DNA of 64,000 bases from Roseiarcus sp963726105 (GCA_963726105.1 CAVSBJ010000014.1:60459-124458), one strand, 5' to 3'; counted from the stretch's first letter, positions 6,924-14,195 are shown. Notes: a model not told the origin generated them from the letters alone. Numbers and translations: made by a program.

Positions 6924-9284
6924 TCAAGGCTCCTTGTTGAAGAGGGGCATGCAGGAGAGTTCGGGCTCGTCGAGATCGGCGGCGAGCAGCGCGACGCCGA
7001 CTTCGCCTTTGTAAAGGCTGTCGCGATGCAAGGACCATTCTCGGATCAAGGTCGCCGCCCGGTCCGCCAGCCGGCGTGCGCGATCGACCCATAGGCCATC
7101 GCCGGTGTGCCGATACATCTCGAGCATGGCGTAGGAAAGCCCCGCGGCGCCGCAGCACAGGTCGCCGATCGCCGGCGGCTCCTCGTAGGCGTTCAACGCG
7201 GCCCGCCGCGCCAGTTCGCCGTAATCGTCGCGGCCATAGAGCCGCTCGGCGAGCGTCCAAAGATGCACGAGCCCGCCACTCCCGTTGCACCATCCGGCCA
7301 TGAATTCCTTCGGTCCGCCGCGGCCCTTGATCCACCGCCAGCGCAGGCCTTCGCCAGCCGGTTCGCCCTCCGCCGCGAGTGCGCGCAGATACGGTTCGAT
7401 CGCCGTATCGGGGCCGCCGCGCATGGCCGCCTCCTGCCAGCGCAGGAGCGCAAACAGGACGCCGCCCCAGCCGTGCGCCATGCCGAGGTTGAGGCCGTCG
7501 CCGCCGCCCATCGGAGGCGACGCGGCGAGAGCGCCTCGAATCTCCGCCGCCACGCCGTCGCCAAGCCCGAGAATGGCGGCGCGCGCCTCGCCCGCGTCGG
7601 GCGGCAGCGCCGCCAGCACCGCCGCGCAGCCAAGCAGCGTGCTCGATCGTCCGAGCGTCAGGTCCAGGCTGTCGCAGGCGCCTTGCGACCGCGTAACGAA
7701 CTGCCCGACCGCCCGCGCCAGCCGCGCGCCGTCGCCGAGCGCGATGGCGATCAGGGCTTCGACGCAGGAGACGCCGGCGGCTGTATGAAACAGCGAAATC
7801 CGTCCAACTGTCGCCGGCGACAGGTCGAGGTGCTCGGTATAGAAGGCCTCATCCTTGCCCGAATGCCGCTCGGCCCGGTCGATCCAGAGCTCCGCAGGCG
7901 CGAGGAGCGACGCGTCCTCGCGCACGCTCGCGATCCGGTAGAGCGCGTAGGCCACGCCGGCGGCGCCGGTATTGACCGAACACAGCGGAGGAGTCGCGCC
8001 GTCAAGTCCCTTCGGACCGGGGCCATCGATTGCGACCCTGGCCAGCACTTCGGTCATGAGCTCGGGGGCGGTGTGGATCGGGGCCGCTGCTCGGGCCTCG
8101 GGCTCACCCGCTCCCGCAAGCGCATCGGCGAACTCGGCGACGCTGGCGAATCGTTCCGCCGCGGTCTTGGCCAAGGCCCGGCCGAGCACCCTCTCAACCT
8201 CCGGCCATGGCGTCGCTCCGTGCCGGACGAACGGTACGGGTCGATCCTCCACGATCTGTCGCAACATCTGTCGCGGCTCGAGCGAAAAATCGAGATAGGG
8301 TCGGCCGACGAGCATCTCGCGCAGAAGAACGGCGATGCAATATTGTTCAGAGCGCAAATCGGCGGGGAGCGGGACACTCCCTCCGAGCATCGCCTCCGCG
8401 TGCTCCGGATCAAAATAGAACGCCGCGCCGCCGCGCGGGGGGACGCTGAGCGATCCGGCGTCGGTAAGGATGCGGGCGCGGCCGAAGTCAAGAACATGGA
8501 CTGCGTTGTCTTCAGTCGCGAGCAGGTTGTTCGGATGAATGTCGCCCTGAACCACCCCGCGCGCGTGGAGCGTGGCGTAGGTGCGCAACACGGCAAGGCA
8601 GAGCGGCAGCACCCGCGCCATGCCCCCAGGCCCGGCGCTGTGCTGGAGCCGCCGGGCGAGCGGCAGCGCCGGCTCGCCCGCACACCATTCGAGCAGGAGA
8701 AACGGCCGGTCGTCCCGCTCCCCGGCGCCCAGCAGCCGCGGCGCCGGAGGACCGTCGAGGTACGACAGGATGGCCGCCTCGTGGCGGAAACTCGGGCGTA
8801 GCCCGTCCGCATGCCCAGGCCGCGCGATCTTCAGCGCGGCGCTGCGCCCCGCCCCGTCGCGCATCCGGTAGACCTCGGTATCGTCCAGAATATGCACCGT
8901 CTGTTCGACCGCCCAACCCGCGACGTCCTCGCCGGGCTGCAAGGTCGGCTGGATGCGCTGCGCCTGCAGCGAGTCCGCCGGAACCAGGAAATTCGCCGTC
9001 ACCAGTTTCTGCAGAAGCGGGAACGCCTCCCCCAGAACCACCTGGGGATCGAGCCGCCGGCCGTGACTGAATTCGATCACCACGTCGACGATCGTGCTTG
9101 CCTTGCGAAAGGACTCGAGGAGCGCGGCGCCGTTCTTGTCGATGACCGTGGACGGCTCGCGCGCGTTTGGCCGGGTGATGACGTAGTCTTCCGGGCCCAG
9201 CGGCGCCTGCGCGCGTTGATCCGACCCCAGCTCGGAGGCCGGGAAGACGAGAACGTCCTCGGGCAGGACGAAGGAAGCGCTCAT
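6924..9284 (-). CDS. RRE-like / protein kinase / LanC-cyclase fusion (lanthipeptide synthetase-like)
   Basis: A 786-residue modifying enzyme. Residues ~30-105 resemble a PqqD-like RiPP recognition element (winged helix; DYVITRPN ... ALLESFRKASTIVDVV ... LLQKLVTANFLVPAD). Residues ~135-390 are a Ser/Thr kinase with the ATP Lys152 (AALKIAR), Glu169, catalytic Asp248 (QGDIHPNNLL) and DFG at 266-268, so it should be active. Residues ~430-780 are a LanC cyclase with His604 (MAHGWGG), Cys666 (WCNGSGG) and Cys710-Cys711 (LCCGAAG) as likely zinc and catalytic residues. The usual CHG motif is CCG here. No lyase domain is present; the gene upstream may supply it. ATG 9284 follows AGGAGAG; an alternative ATG at 9308 overlaps the upstream stop (ATGA). 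Predicted role: phosphorylate Ser/Thr and form thioether rings in the two small Cys-rich peptides. Confidence 0.85.
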   Translation of the reverse strand: MSASFVLPEDVLVFPASELGSDQRAQAPLGPEDYVITRPNAREPSTVIDKNGAALLESFRKASTIVDVVIEFSHGRRLDPQVVLGEAFPLLQKLVTANFLVPADSLQAQRIQPTLQPGEDVAGWAVEQTVHILDDTEVYRMRDGAGRSAALKIARPGHADGLRPSFRHEAAILSYLDGPPAPRLLGAGERDDRPFLLLEWCAGEPALPLARRLQHSAGPGGMARVLPLCLAVLRTYATLHARGVVQGDIHPNNLLATEDNAVHVLDFGRARILTDAGSLSVPPRGGAAFYFDPEHAEAMLGGSVPLPADLRSEQYCIAVLLREMLVGRPYLDFSLEPRQMLRQIVEDRPVPFVRHGATPWPEVERVLGRALAKTAAERFASVAEFADALAGAGEPEARAAAPIHTAPELMTEVLARVAIDGPGPKGLDGATPPLCSVNTGAAGVAYALYRIASVREDASLLAPAELWIDRAERHSGKDEAFYTEHLDLSPATVGRISLFHTAAGVSCVEALIAIALGDGARLARAVGQFVTRSQGACDSLDLTLGRSSTLLGCAAVLAALPPDAGEARAAILGLGDGVAAEIRGALAASPPMGGGDGLNLGMAHGWGGVLFALLRWQEAAMRGGPDTAIEPYLRALAAEGEPAGEGLRWRWIKGRGGPKEFMAGWCNGSGGLVHLWTLAERLYGRDDYGELARRAALNAYEEPPAIGDLCCGAAGLSYAMLEMYRHTGDGLWVDRARRLADRAATLIREWSLHRDSLYKGEVGVALLAADLDEPELSCMPLFNKEP

Positions 9285-9304
9285 GTTCAATCTCGTCTCT
9301 CCTG

Positions 9305-10063
9305 TCATGCGGCGGCGTCGGCGTTCGCCCACAGCCAGGGCTTTGGCGCCCAGGTGCGAGGATCGACTCCGGCGCGTTCGATGTCGTTGAGCGACCGTTC
9401 CCACGGTTCGGTCCCGGGACGGCCTTTGGCGGCCAGTCCCTCGGCCAGCAGCCGCGTGACCCAGGTTCGCCAGCTTGGCCCGATCTCCGCAGCCGACGAC
9501 CCAGCCGGCGGATCGCAGCCCCAGGAGATCAACCCGTCACCGCCAAGCTCGGCCGTATACGGCACCCCGTGGACCGGGCATCCGTCGAGCGCGTTGAGCA
9601 CGCGGTCGGCCAGCAAATGGACGGCCTCCGGCGCCGTCAGATGCACGACCAGCTTGTCGGGCCGCAGCATGCCTTGCGCATCCGCGCCGTATTTGAGGCT
9701 GATGGCTGGCAGCCCGTCGCAAGCGGCCATGGTGGCCGCCACCGCCTCGGCCAGTTGAAGCGGATGCGGACTCACATAAACCTTCCAGTGCCGGCGGGCG
9801 GGTTCGATCGGGTCGCTGCGCGGACGCCAAATGCACCACGGCGCGACAGGCGGCCCGGAAAGGATCTGAATCCACTTCGTTCCCGCGGCCCCGATCGCTC
9901 TCGCCGCGAGCAGCGCCGGCTCGGCTTCCACCTTCCGCCACACGGACGCCGGCATTCGGTTCCAGGCGTAAAGACGCGCAGCCGTCGCCGCGACCGACGG
10001 CGACTCCAGCGCCTGCGCGTGCTGCAGCCCGGTCAGAGACAGCTGCGCCAGCCGGCTTGCCAT
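9305..10063 (-). CDS. HopA1/LanL-lyase-like protein, putative phospho-Ser/Thr lyase
   Basis: A 252-residue protein just upstream of the RRE-kinase-LanC gene; its stop codon overlaps an alternative start of that gene (ATGA), indicating coupling. The central part reads like the HopA1-type lyases of class V lanthipeptides and thioamitides and the lyase domain of LanL. It has WKVYVSPHP (93-101), Lys124 in SLKYG, RPDKLVVHL (134-142), GVPYT (166-170) and a final WGCDPP (181-186). Lys, Arg and Asp residues of this pattern are expected to remove phosphate from phospho-Ser/Thr to give dehydroalanine or dehydrobutyrine. The family assignment rests on short motifs read by eye and is moderate. N-terminal 80 residues are unfamiliar. 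It supplies the activity missing from the downstream fusion protein. Confidence 0.55.
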   Translation of the reverse strand: MASRLAQLSLTGLQHAQALESPSVAATAARLYAWNRMPASVWRKVEAEPALLAARAIGAAGTKWIQILSGPPVAPWCIWRPRSDPIEPARRHWKVYVSPHPLQLAEAVAATMAACDGLPAISLKYGADAQGMLRPDKLVVHLTAPEAVHLLADRVLNALDGCPVHGVPYTAELGGDGLISWGCDPPAGSSAAEIGPSWRTWVTRLLAEGLAAKGRPGTEPWERSLNDIERAGVDPRTWAPKPWLWANADAAA

Positions 10064-10090
10064 GTCGCGACGCCGCCAGCGCCGAAGCGT

Positions 10091-10417
10091 TTACTTGCGC
10101 CCGCTCTTCCGGCCCTCTTCCGGCGCCGCGCGGGACTTCCAGTCATTGAGCAGGCGTTCCTGGGCCTGCACGCCTGCAAGGGCCAGCTCGAGACTCTCGC
10201 GAAGTTGTTTCAGCGCGCTCGCGGAGTCCTGTGCCTCAACCTGCTGCAGCGGGGCGGTGACGAATATGGAATAATAGCAAGGATGATGTCCGCTCTGAAT
10301 TGCGCAGGTCCAGGCGCAGGTCCGCAGGCACGAGTTGTACCCGCAGGTGAAGATCTCGCACCTCTGCGGTTCGGCCTGCGGCATCATCGGCGCAGCCATT
10401 TCTTGGTAGGGAAACAT
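10091..10417 (-). CDS. Putative RiPP precursor peptide 2 (N-terminal Cys-rich core, C-terminal follower)
   Basis: A 108-residue peptide. Residues 1-18 (MFPYQEMAAPMMPQAEPQ) and the C-terminal helix (SLELALAGVQAQERLLN, then a charged tail) are conserved with the paralogue at 10576-10890. The middle, ~20-60, is different and holds Cys at 20, 25, 30, 34, 38 and 47. Four of these directly follow Thr or Ser (TC, SC, TC, TC). A hypervariable Cys/Ser/Thr core between conserved ends next to a lyase and a kinase-LanC enzyme is the pattern of a lanthipeptide precursor, but with the conserved recognition-like helix after the core. ATG 10417 has GGGGAG seven bases upstream; a longer frame to 10456 lacks a site. 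Alternative: a small metal-binding protein. Confidence 0.65.
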   Translation of the reverse strand: MFPYQEMAAPMMPQAEPQRCEIFTCGYNSCLRTCAWTCAIQSGHHPCYYSIFVTAPLQQVEAQDSASALKQLRESLELALAGVQAQERLLNDWKSRAAPEEGRKSGRK

Positions 10418-10531
10418 GATTTTTCTCCCCAGGCGCTCGACGAATCCCGCCACCACCCCCGTAGGATGACGGGAGGCTCAGCGGTTCGCCAGTCGCAGTT
10501 TGTCGACAATGGAAAGTTGGCGGAAAGCCCG

Positions 10532-10555
10532 TAAGCGCCGGCCTTGCAGCGCTTA
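10532..10555 (-). other. Hairpin between the two precursor genes
   Basis: TAAGCGC and GCGCTTA form a 7-bp stem around a 10-base loop in the 158-base gap between the two precursor genes, just after the first one. There is no U-tract. It could attenuate transcription so that the precursor is made in excess over the enzymes, or protect the 3' end of the first transcript. Function is inferred. Confidence 0.4.
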
Positions 10556-10575
10556 GGTCTTCCCGCCCACCGGCT

Positions 10576-10890
10576 CTATTTCTTTTCTGCCGAAGACTTC
10601 CGTTCGTTCAGCAGGCGCTCCTGAGCCTGCACGCCCGCCAGCGTCAGCTCGAGACTCTTGCGGAGCCCCTCCAGCGCTTGTGCAGGGTCTTCGACCTGGG
10701 CGGTTTCGACCGGACTAAAATGGCTGCAAAGACAGCCCCCGCCGCCCCTGCCGATCGTGTCGTAGCAAGTGCCGGTGCAGACATAACAACCCGAGAAGCC
10801 GCATCCTCCGGAGTAGGCAGCGAAACAAAAAATTGCCTGGGGGTGGGCCTGCGGCATCATCGGCACGGCCATTTGATGGTGAGGAAACAT
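10576..10890 (-). CDS. Putative RiPP precursor peptide 1 (N-terminal Cys-rich core, C-terminal follower)
   Basis: A 104-residue paralogue of the peptide at 10091-10417 and the first gene of the operon. It shares the N-terminal block MFPHHQMAVPMMPQAHPQ and the C-terminal helix SLELTLAGVQAQERLLN. The centre (~20-64) is unrelated in sequence but similar in composition, with Cys at 22, 30, 35, 38, 42, 53 and 55, many Gly, and Ser/Thr at 27, 34, 39, 41, 45, 56, 59 and 63. No signal peptide and no Gly-Gly cleavage site before the core. ATG 10890 is preceded by AGGGAG at eight bases. It is probably a substrate of the downstream kinase-LanC protein; the other possibility is a Cys-rich metal-binding peptide. 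Confidence 0.65.
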   Translation of the reverse strand: MFPHHQMAVPMMPQAHPQAIFCFAAYSGGCGFSGCYVCTGTCYDTIGRGGGGCLCSHFSPVETAQVEDPAQALEGLRKSLELTLAGVQAQERLLNERKSSAEKK

Positions 10891-10903
10891 CTTGCTGCTC
10901 CCT

Positions 10904-10959
10904 AAAAAAAAATTTGACGATTTTTTTTAACTGTCTTTGCCCGAGGCAGGTCCTCGGGC
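10904..10959 (-). promoter_or_regulatory. Leader of the RiPP operon: GC hairpin followed by A8 and T9 tracts
   Basis: Read on the minus strand, GCCCGAGG/CCTCGGGC (10939-10959, 5-base loop) is followed by an A8 tract, eight bases, and a T9 tract that touches the AGGGAG ribosome binding site of precursor 1. In RNA the A8 and U9 tracts could pair and partly occlude the binding site, and as DNA the tracts would be curved. I cannot place -35/-10 boxes with confidence. The structure is visible; its regulatory role is inferred. Confidence 0.4.
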
Positions 10960-11178
10960 GCCTGCGCCAAAAATTGCGCAGACGCACAACTCCAGCACAA
11001 ATCCGCCAGGATTGCAATAGAAATCCTCATGTGAGCGCTGTGTGGGCCAAGCCGCCGGCAGCATACGCGACGACGTGATTCGCGCTGACGCCCGCCATTC
11101 AGCGCAATCGTTTGAGCAGCGTCCTTCGCCAGACGGGCGGCAATGCGAGGACGATGATCAGCAGGGTTCCGACGAGCC

Positions 11179-11646
11179 TTAAGCCCGCCTGGCTTTCTGC
11201 CGGGCGAACACTTCGTGGCCTTCGCGGTCGAGGATGCGCACGCCGATCGTCTGGGGCGGCCACTTGATGTTGGCGGCGGCGATAATGGCTGCCGGGGCGT
11301 CCGGCGCTTCGATCTGCTTCTCCGTCAGATTGGTCGGGCCCTCGTCGGCCATCCCGCAGACGAACTGGATCCGGAATGTTCTCGCCTGTCGCGAAACGAT
11401 CTCGGTCGTCGGGGAAGGCTCGGGAAGCGTCGGTGGCGCGGCCTCAGGCCTGACGCGCCTCGGCGTCCAGCGGGCGATGATCAAGGCCACGCGTCTCCAG
11501 GCGGCCGCCATCTCTTCGCGACCGGCCTCGCATTCCCGGCGCCTGGCCTCCGCGTAGGCCTCATCGCCAAACTCATCCATGAGCACGCCGGCGGCGGCGC
11601 GGATTCGCTCAGTCCTCTCCAGTTGCCAAAGCAACCACGCAAGCAT
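11179..11646 (-). CDS. Hypothetical protein
   Basis: A 155-residue soluble protein with no family I recognise. The first ~75 residues are helical and charged (DEFGDEAYAEARRRECEAG). A proline-rich linker (PEAAPPTLPEPSPT) follows, then a compact C-terminal part (RTFRIQFVCGMADEGPTNL ... IIAAANIKWPPQTIGVRILDREGHEVF) that looks like a small alpha/beta fold. Codon use fits the neighbours. It faces away from the NiCoT gene and lies ~290 bases upstream of the RiPP operon on the same strand. A link with that operon is possible but unsupported. Confidence 0.55.
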   Translation of the reverse strand: MLAWLLWQLERTERIRAAAGVLMDEFGDEAYAEARRRECEAGREEMAAAWRRVALIIARWTPRRVRPEAAPPTLPEPSPTTEIVSRQARTFRIQFVCGMADEGPTNLTEKQIEAPDAPAAIIAAANIKWPPQTIGVRILDREGHEVFARQKARRA

Positions 11647-11917
11647 GTCCGCCCCCTGGTCTCGACGGCTCGAGCGGGGCTCGGGAAGCGTGCCCCAGCG
11701 ACGGCGCGTCGATTACCCAACGGTAGCGCAACATTCGACCAATCGCGTTGAGATAAAATTAACGCCGGCCGTAGCGGGAGGCCCGGAAAGGGACATCGAC
11801 CGCACGTTCGATGACTGAGTTTCGCGCCTGAAAGCCGCCGATCCGCCGCCGCCCAAAGCAATTGGCGCGGCAAGGAAGCTCCGATAGTCTGCGCGCGATG
11901 AGCGGGGAGCGTTTGGG

Positions 11918-12973
11918 ATGATCGCCAGCCTGATCAACGACAAGCAGGACACCATCCGCGGCAAAGTCATCGCGGTCTACCTACTCCTCATCGTCTCCAA
12001 CGCCGCCGCGTGGCTGTGGGCGCTCGTCGCCTTCCACGACTACCCGGTGCTCCTCGGCACGGCGGCGCTGGCCTACAGTTTCGGCCTGCGGCACGCCTTC
12101 GACGCCGATCATATCGCGGCCATCGACAATGTGACCCGCAAACTGATGCAGGAAGGCCGCCGGCCGGTCGGGGTCGGATTGTTCTTCTCGCTTGGCCACT
12201 CGACCATCGTCGTCGCGCTGACGGTCGCCATCGCCGTCGCGACCAGCGCGCTGCAAGGCCGCTTCGACGCCTTCAAGAGCTTCAGCGCCATCGTCGGGAC
12301 ACTGCTGTCGGCTTTGTTCCTGTTCGCGATCGCGATCGCCAACATCATCGTCCTCGCCTCGGTGTGGCGGGCGTTTCAGACCGTCAAGAGCGGCGGCGGG
12401 TTCGTCGAGGAAGACGTCGACCTCATGCTGGCCAATCGCGGCCTGCTCGGACGCCTGTTCCGCCGCTTTTTCCGCCTGATCGAGCGCAGCTGGCAGATGT
12501 ATCCGCTCGGAATCCTGTTCGGCCTCGGCTTCGACACGGCGACCGAAGTGGGGCTGCTCGGCATCTCGGCGACCCAGGCCTCGCAGGGCCTCTCGATCTG
12601 GTCGATCCTGGTCTTTCCGGCTCTGTTCACAGCCGGCATGACCTTGATCGACACGACCGACAGCATTCTCATGCTCGGCGCCTATGGCTGGGCGTTCATC
12701 AAGCCGATCCGCAAGCTCTACTACAATCTCACAATCACCGCCGTTTCGGTCCTCGTCGCGGTCATGGTGGGCGGCCTCGAGGTGCTCAATCTGATCGGGG
12801 GTCAACTGGGCTTGACCGGCGGCGGCGGGTTCTGGGGCGCGGTCGGCTCGCTGAACGACAATTTCGGCCTGCTCGGCTATGTGATCGTCGGCGTGTTCGT
12901 CGCCGCCTGGGCGGTCTCCTATCTCGTCTACCGCGTCAACCGCTACGACGAGATCGAGGTCTCGGCGGGCTAG
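11918..12973 (+). CDS. NiCoT-family nickel/cobalt transporter
   Basis: A 351-residue inner-membrane permease with about eight hydrophobic segments. It carries the NiCoT signature RHAFDADHIAAIDN (HX4DH) in the second membrane segment, plus LFFSLGHSTIV and LGFDTATEVGLL, the other two family motifs. It imports Ni2+ and/or Co2+, for example for urease, hydrogenase or cobalamin. GGGGAG lies about twelve bases before ATG 11918. I see no cobalamin or NiCo riboswitch in the 270 bases upstream. A broken second copy of its 3' end lies at 13952-14195. Confidence 0.93.
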   Translation: MIASLINDKQDTIRGKVIAVYLLLIVSNAAAWLWALVAFHDYPVLLGTAALAYSFGLRHAFDADHIAAIDNVTRKLMQEGRRPVGVGLFFSLGHSTIVVALTVAIAVATSALQGRFDAFKSFSAIVGTLLSALFLFAIAIANIIVLASVWRAFQTVKSGGGFVEEDVDLMLANRGLLGRLFRRFFRLIERSWQMYPLGILFGLGFDTATEVGLLGISATQASQGLSIWSILVFPALFTAGMTLIDTTDSILMLGAYGWAFIKPIRKLYYNLTITAVSVLVAVMVGGLEVLNLIGGQLGLTGGGGFWGAVGSLNDNFGLLGYVIVGVFVAAWAVSYLVYRVNRYDEIEVSAG

Positions 12974-13127
12974 TGGGGTCGCGCACCTATTGCCTTCATC
13001 ATCCCCCACGCGACACCCCCTGTATCCTCTCTTCCGCTTCCCCTTTCGTTTGGCTGCTCTTAAGGCAATGGAGGAAGGAGCGGGGTGTGCCGTGCGCACC
13101 AGGCAAAATTCACGAATTGCCGTTCGG

Positions 13128-13853
13128 TTAGCCCCAGGCGTAGTGGAGCGCAGAGGAATGCAGGAAGGAAAATTCGCGGCCCCACGGCGAGATGTCAAAA
13201 ACCAAGTAGCCGGATGCGCGCAACGCCGCGACAGCGTCCCTTGTCCGTTGCAATTCGACCCCCAGATCCGAGTTGTGATGGAATTCAATCAGCAATTGTT
13301 TCGGACGGATTTCCGATCGGCACAGGTCTGCAATCGCCGGGTACTCGGAGCCCTCAATGTCCATTTTCAAAACATCGATTTCGCCGGCGGCATACTGACC
13401 TATCAGAGTGGATAGCTTTGCCACTTTACAAGGAACGGCGTCAACGCCGCGGAGAATGGAGAAACTGTCCCAGTCAGGGTTGGAAGGGGGGCCAAAATCC
13501 TGCTCGCCATCGAAGTCCGACAGTCCGACCGGGAAGACCGTCATCGAGCTGGGCACTCTTTGCTTCGCAATCCATTGAAGCGATTTTGGTGTTGGATCGA
13601 AGGCAAAGACGTATGCGCCATAGCGACGTATGATTTCCAGGTCGAACGTTATGTCGTCGCCAATTCCGAAGGAAAAGACAATCGGTTGCGCGGTATAACG
13701 AAGTAGAGACTTATTGACCACCCAACCACCATACCGGCTTCCTAGTTTTTCGACGGGAATGGAAACGTCCTTTTTTATCAAATGATCTCTACCAAGAGCC
13801 GCTTTGACAAACCGTTTTGCTAAAATTTGGTAATCTTTTTCCGTCGTGAGCAT
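13128..13853 (-). CDS. FkbM-family SAM-dependent methyltransferase
   Basis: A 241-residue protein with the FkbM core: FSFGIGDDITFDLEIIRRYG (SAM-binding region), VFAFDPTPKSLQWI, and the family-typical DVLKMDIEGSEYPAI near residue 163, followed by LLIEFHH. These enzymes methylate hydroxyls of sugars or natural products. The gene is visibly richer in A and T than its surroundings and sits between the complete NiCoT gene and a NiCoT fragment, on the opposite strand. That suggests it arrived by transfer. Its substrate is unknown. Confidence 0.82.
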   Translation of the reverse strand: MLTTEKDYQILAKRFVKAALGRDHLIKKDVSIPVEKLGSRYGGWVVNKSLLRYTAQPIVFSFGIGDDITFDLEIIRRYGAYVFAFDPTPKSLQWIAKQRVPSSMTVFPVGLSDFDGEQDFGPPSNPDWDSFSILRGVDAVPCKVAKLSTLIGQYAAGEIDVLKMDIEGSEYPAIADLCRSEIRPKQLLIEFHHNSDLGVELQRTRDAVAALRASGYLVFDISPWGREFSFLHSSALHYAWG

Positions 13854-13951
13854 ATCGATCGTCCCCGGTGCGTTGGGGAAGATACTCCAATGTCCCCCTC
13901 CGGTTTAAGCGTCGATTATTGGGCAGGACAATCCACGCTGTAGATATAGGA

Positions 13952-14195
13952 CGCCACCACCGCCGTGTCAGTCGTCGTCGCATCGATCGTCGGTGGCCTC
14001 GAGGCGCTCAATCTGATCGGGGGTCAACTGGGCTTGGCCCTCGGCGGCGGGTTCTGGGGCGCAGTCGGCTCGCTGAACGACAATTTCGGCCTGCTCGGCT
14101 ATGTGATCGTCGGCGTGTTCGTCGCCGCCTGGGCGGTCTCCTATCTCGTCTACCGCGTCAACCGCTACGACGAGATCGAGGTCTCGGCGGGCTGA
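13952..14195 (+). pseudogene. 3' fragment of a second NiCoT transporter gene
   Basis: About 80 codons matching the C-terminal end of the transporter at 11918-12973, ending with the same RVNRYDEIEVSAG and stop. The first ~35 codons differ at several residues (ASIVGGLEALNLIGGQLGL versus AVMVGGLEVLNLIGGQLGL). The last ~150 bases differ by a single base. The 5' two-thirds is missing, replaced by the FkbM region. It may be the relic of a tandem paralogue homogenised at its 3' end by gene conversion. Confidence 0.85.

Larger units (their letters stand above)
4242..6996. repeat. Tandem duplication, unit 2 (about 2.76 kb)
   Basis: Second unit of the direct duplication described for 1479-4235. Its right end is the intact 3' end of the LanC gene, so the original junction is here and the novel junction is at about 4236-4241. 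The first ~350 bases of the coding region differ at many positions between units, while the last ~900 bases are almost identical, so divergence is uneven. Confidence 0.88.

Noticed and set aside
7107..8801. Long plus-strand open frame (564 codons) opposite the LanC-like gene
   Set aside because: It is rich in Arg and Ala with no motifs and lies antisense to a protein with clear kinase and LanC residues; a GC-skew shadow.
10091..10890. Cys-rich peptides as simple zinc or copper-binding proteins
   Set aside because: Not excluded, but irregular Cys spacing, hypervariable centres and linkage to kinase-LanC and lyase-like genes make a RiPP substrate the better reading.
10833..11078. Plus-strand Cys-containing frame as an extra RiPP precursor
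   Set aside because: Overlaps the start and leader of precursor 1 on the other strand, lacks a ribosome binding site and shares nothing with the two paralogous peptides.
11647..11917. Cobalamin or NiCo riboswitch upstream of the NiCoT transporter
   Set aside because: No cobalamin-box or NiCo-type conserved stems could be found by eye.
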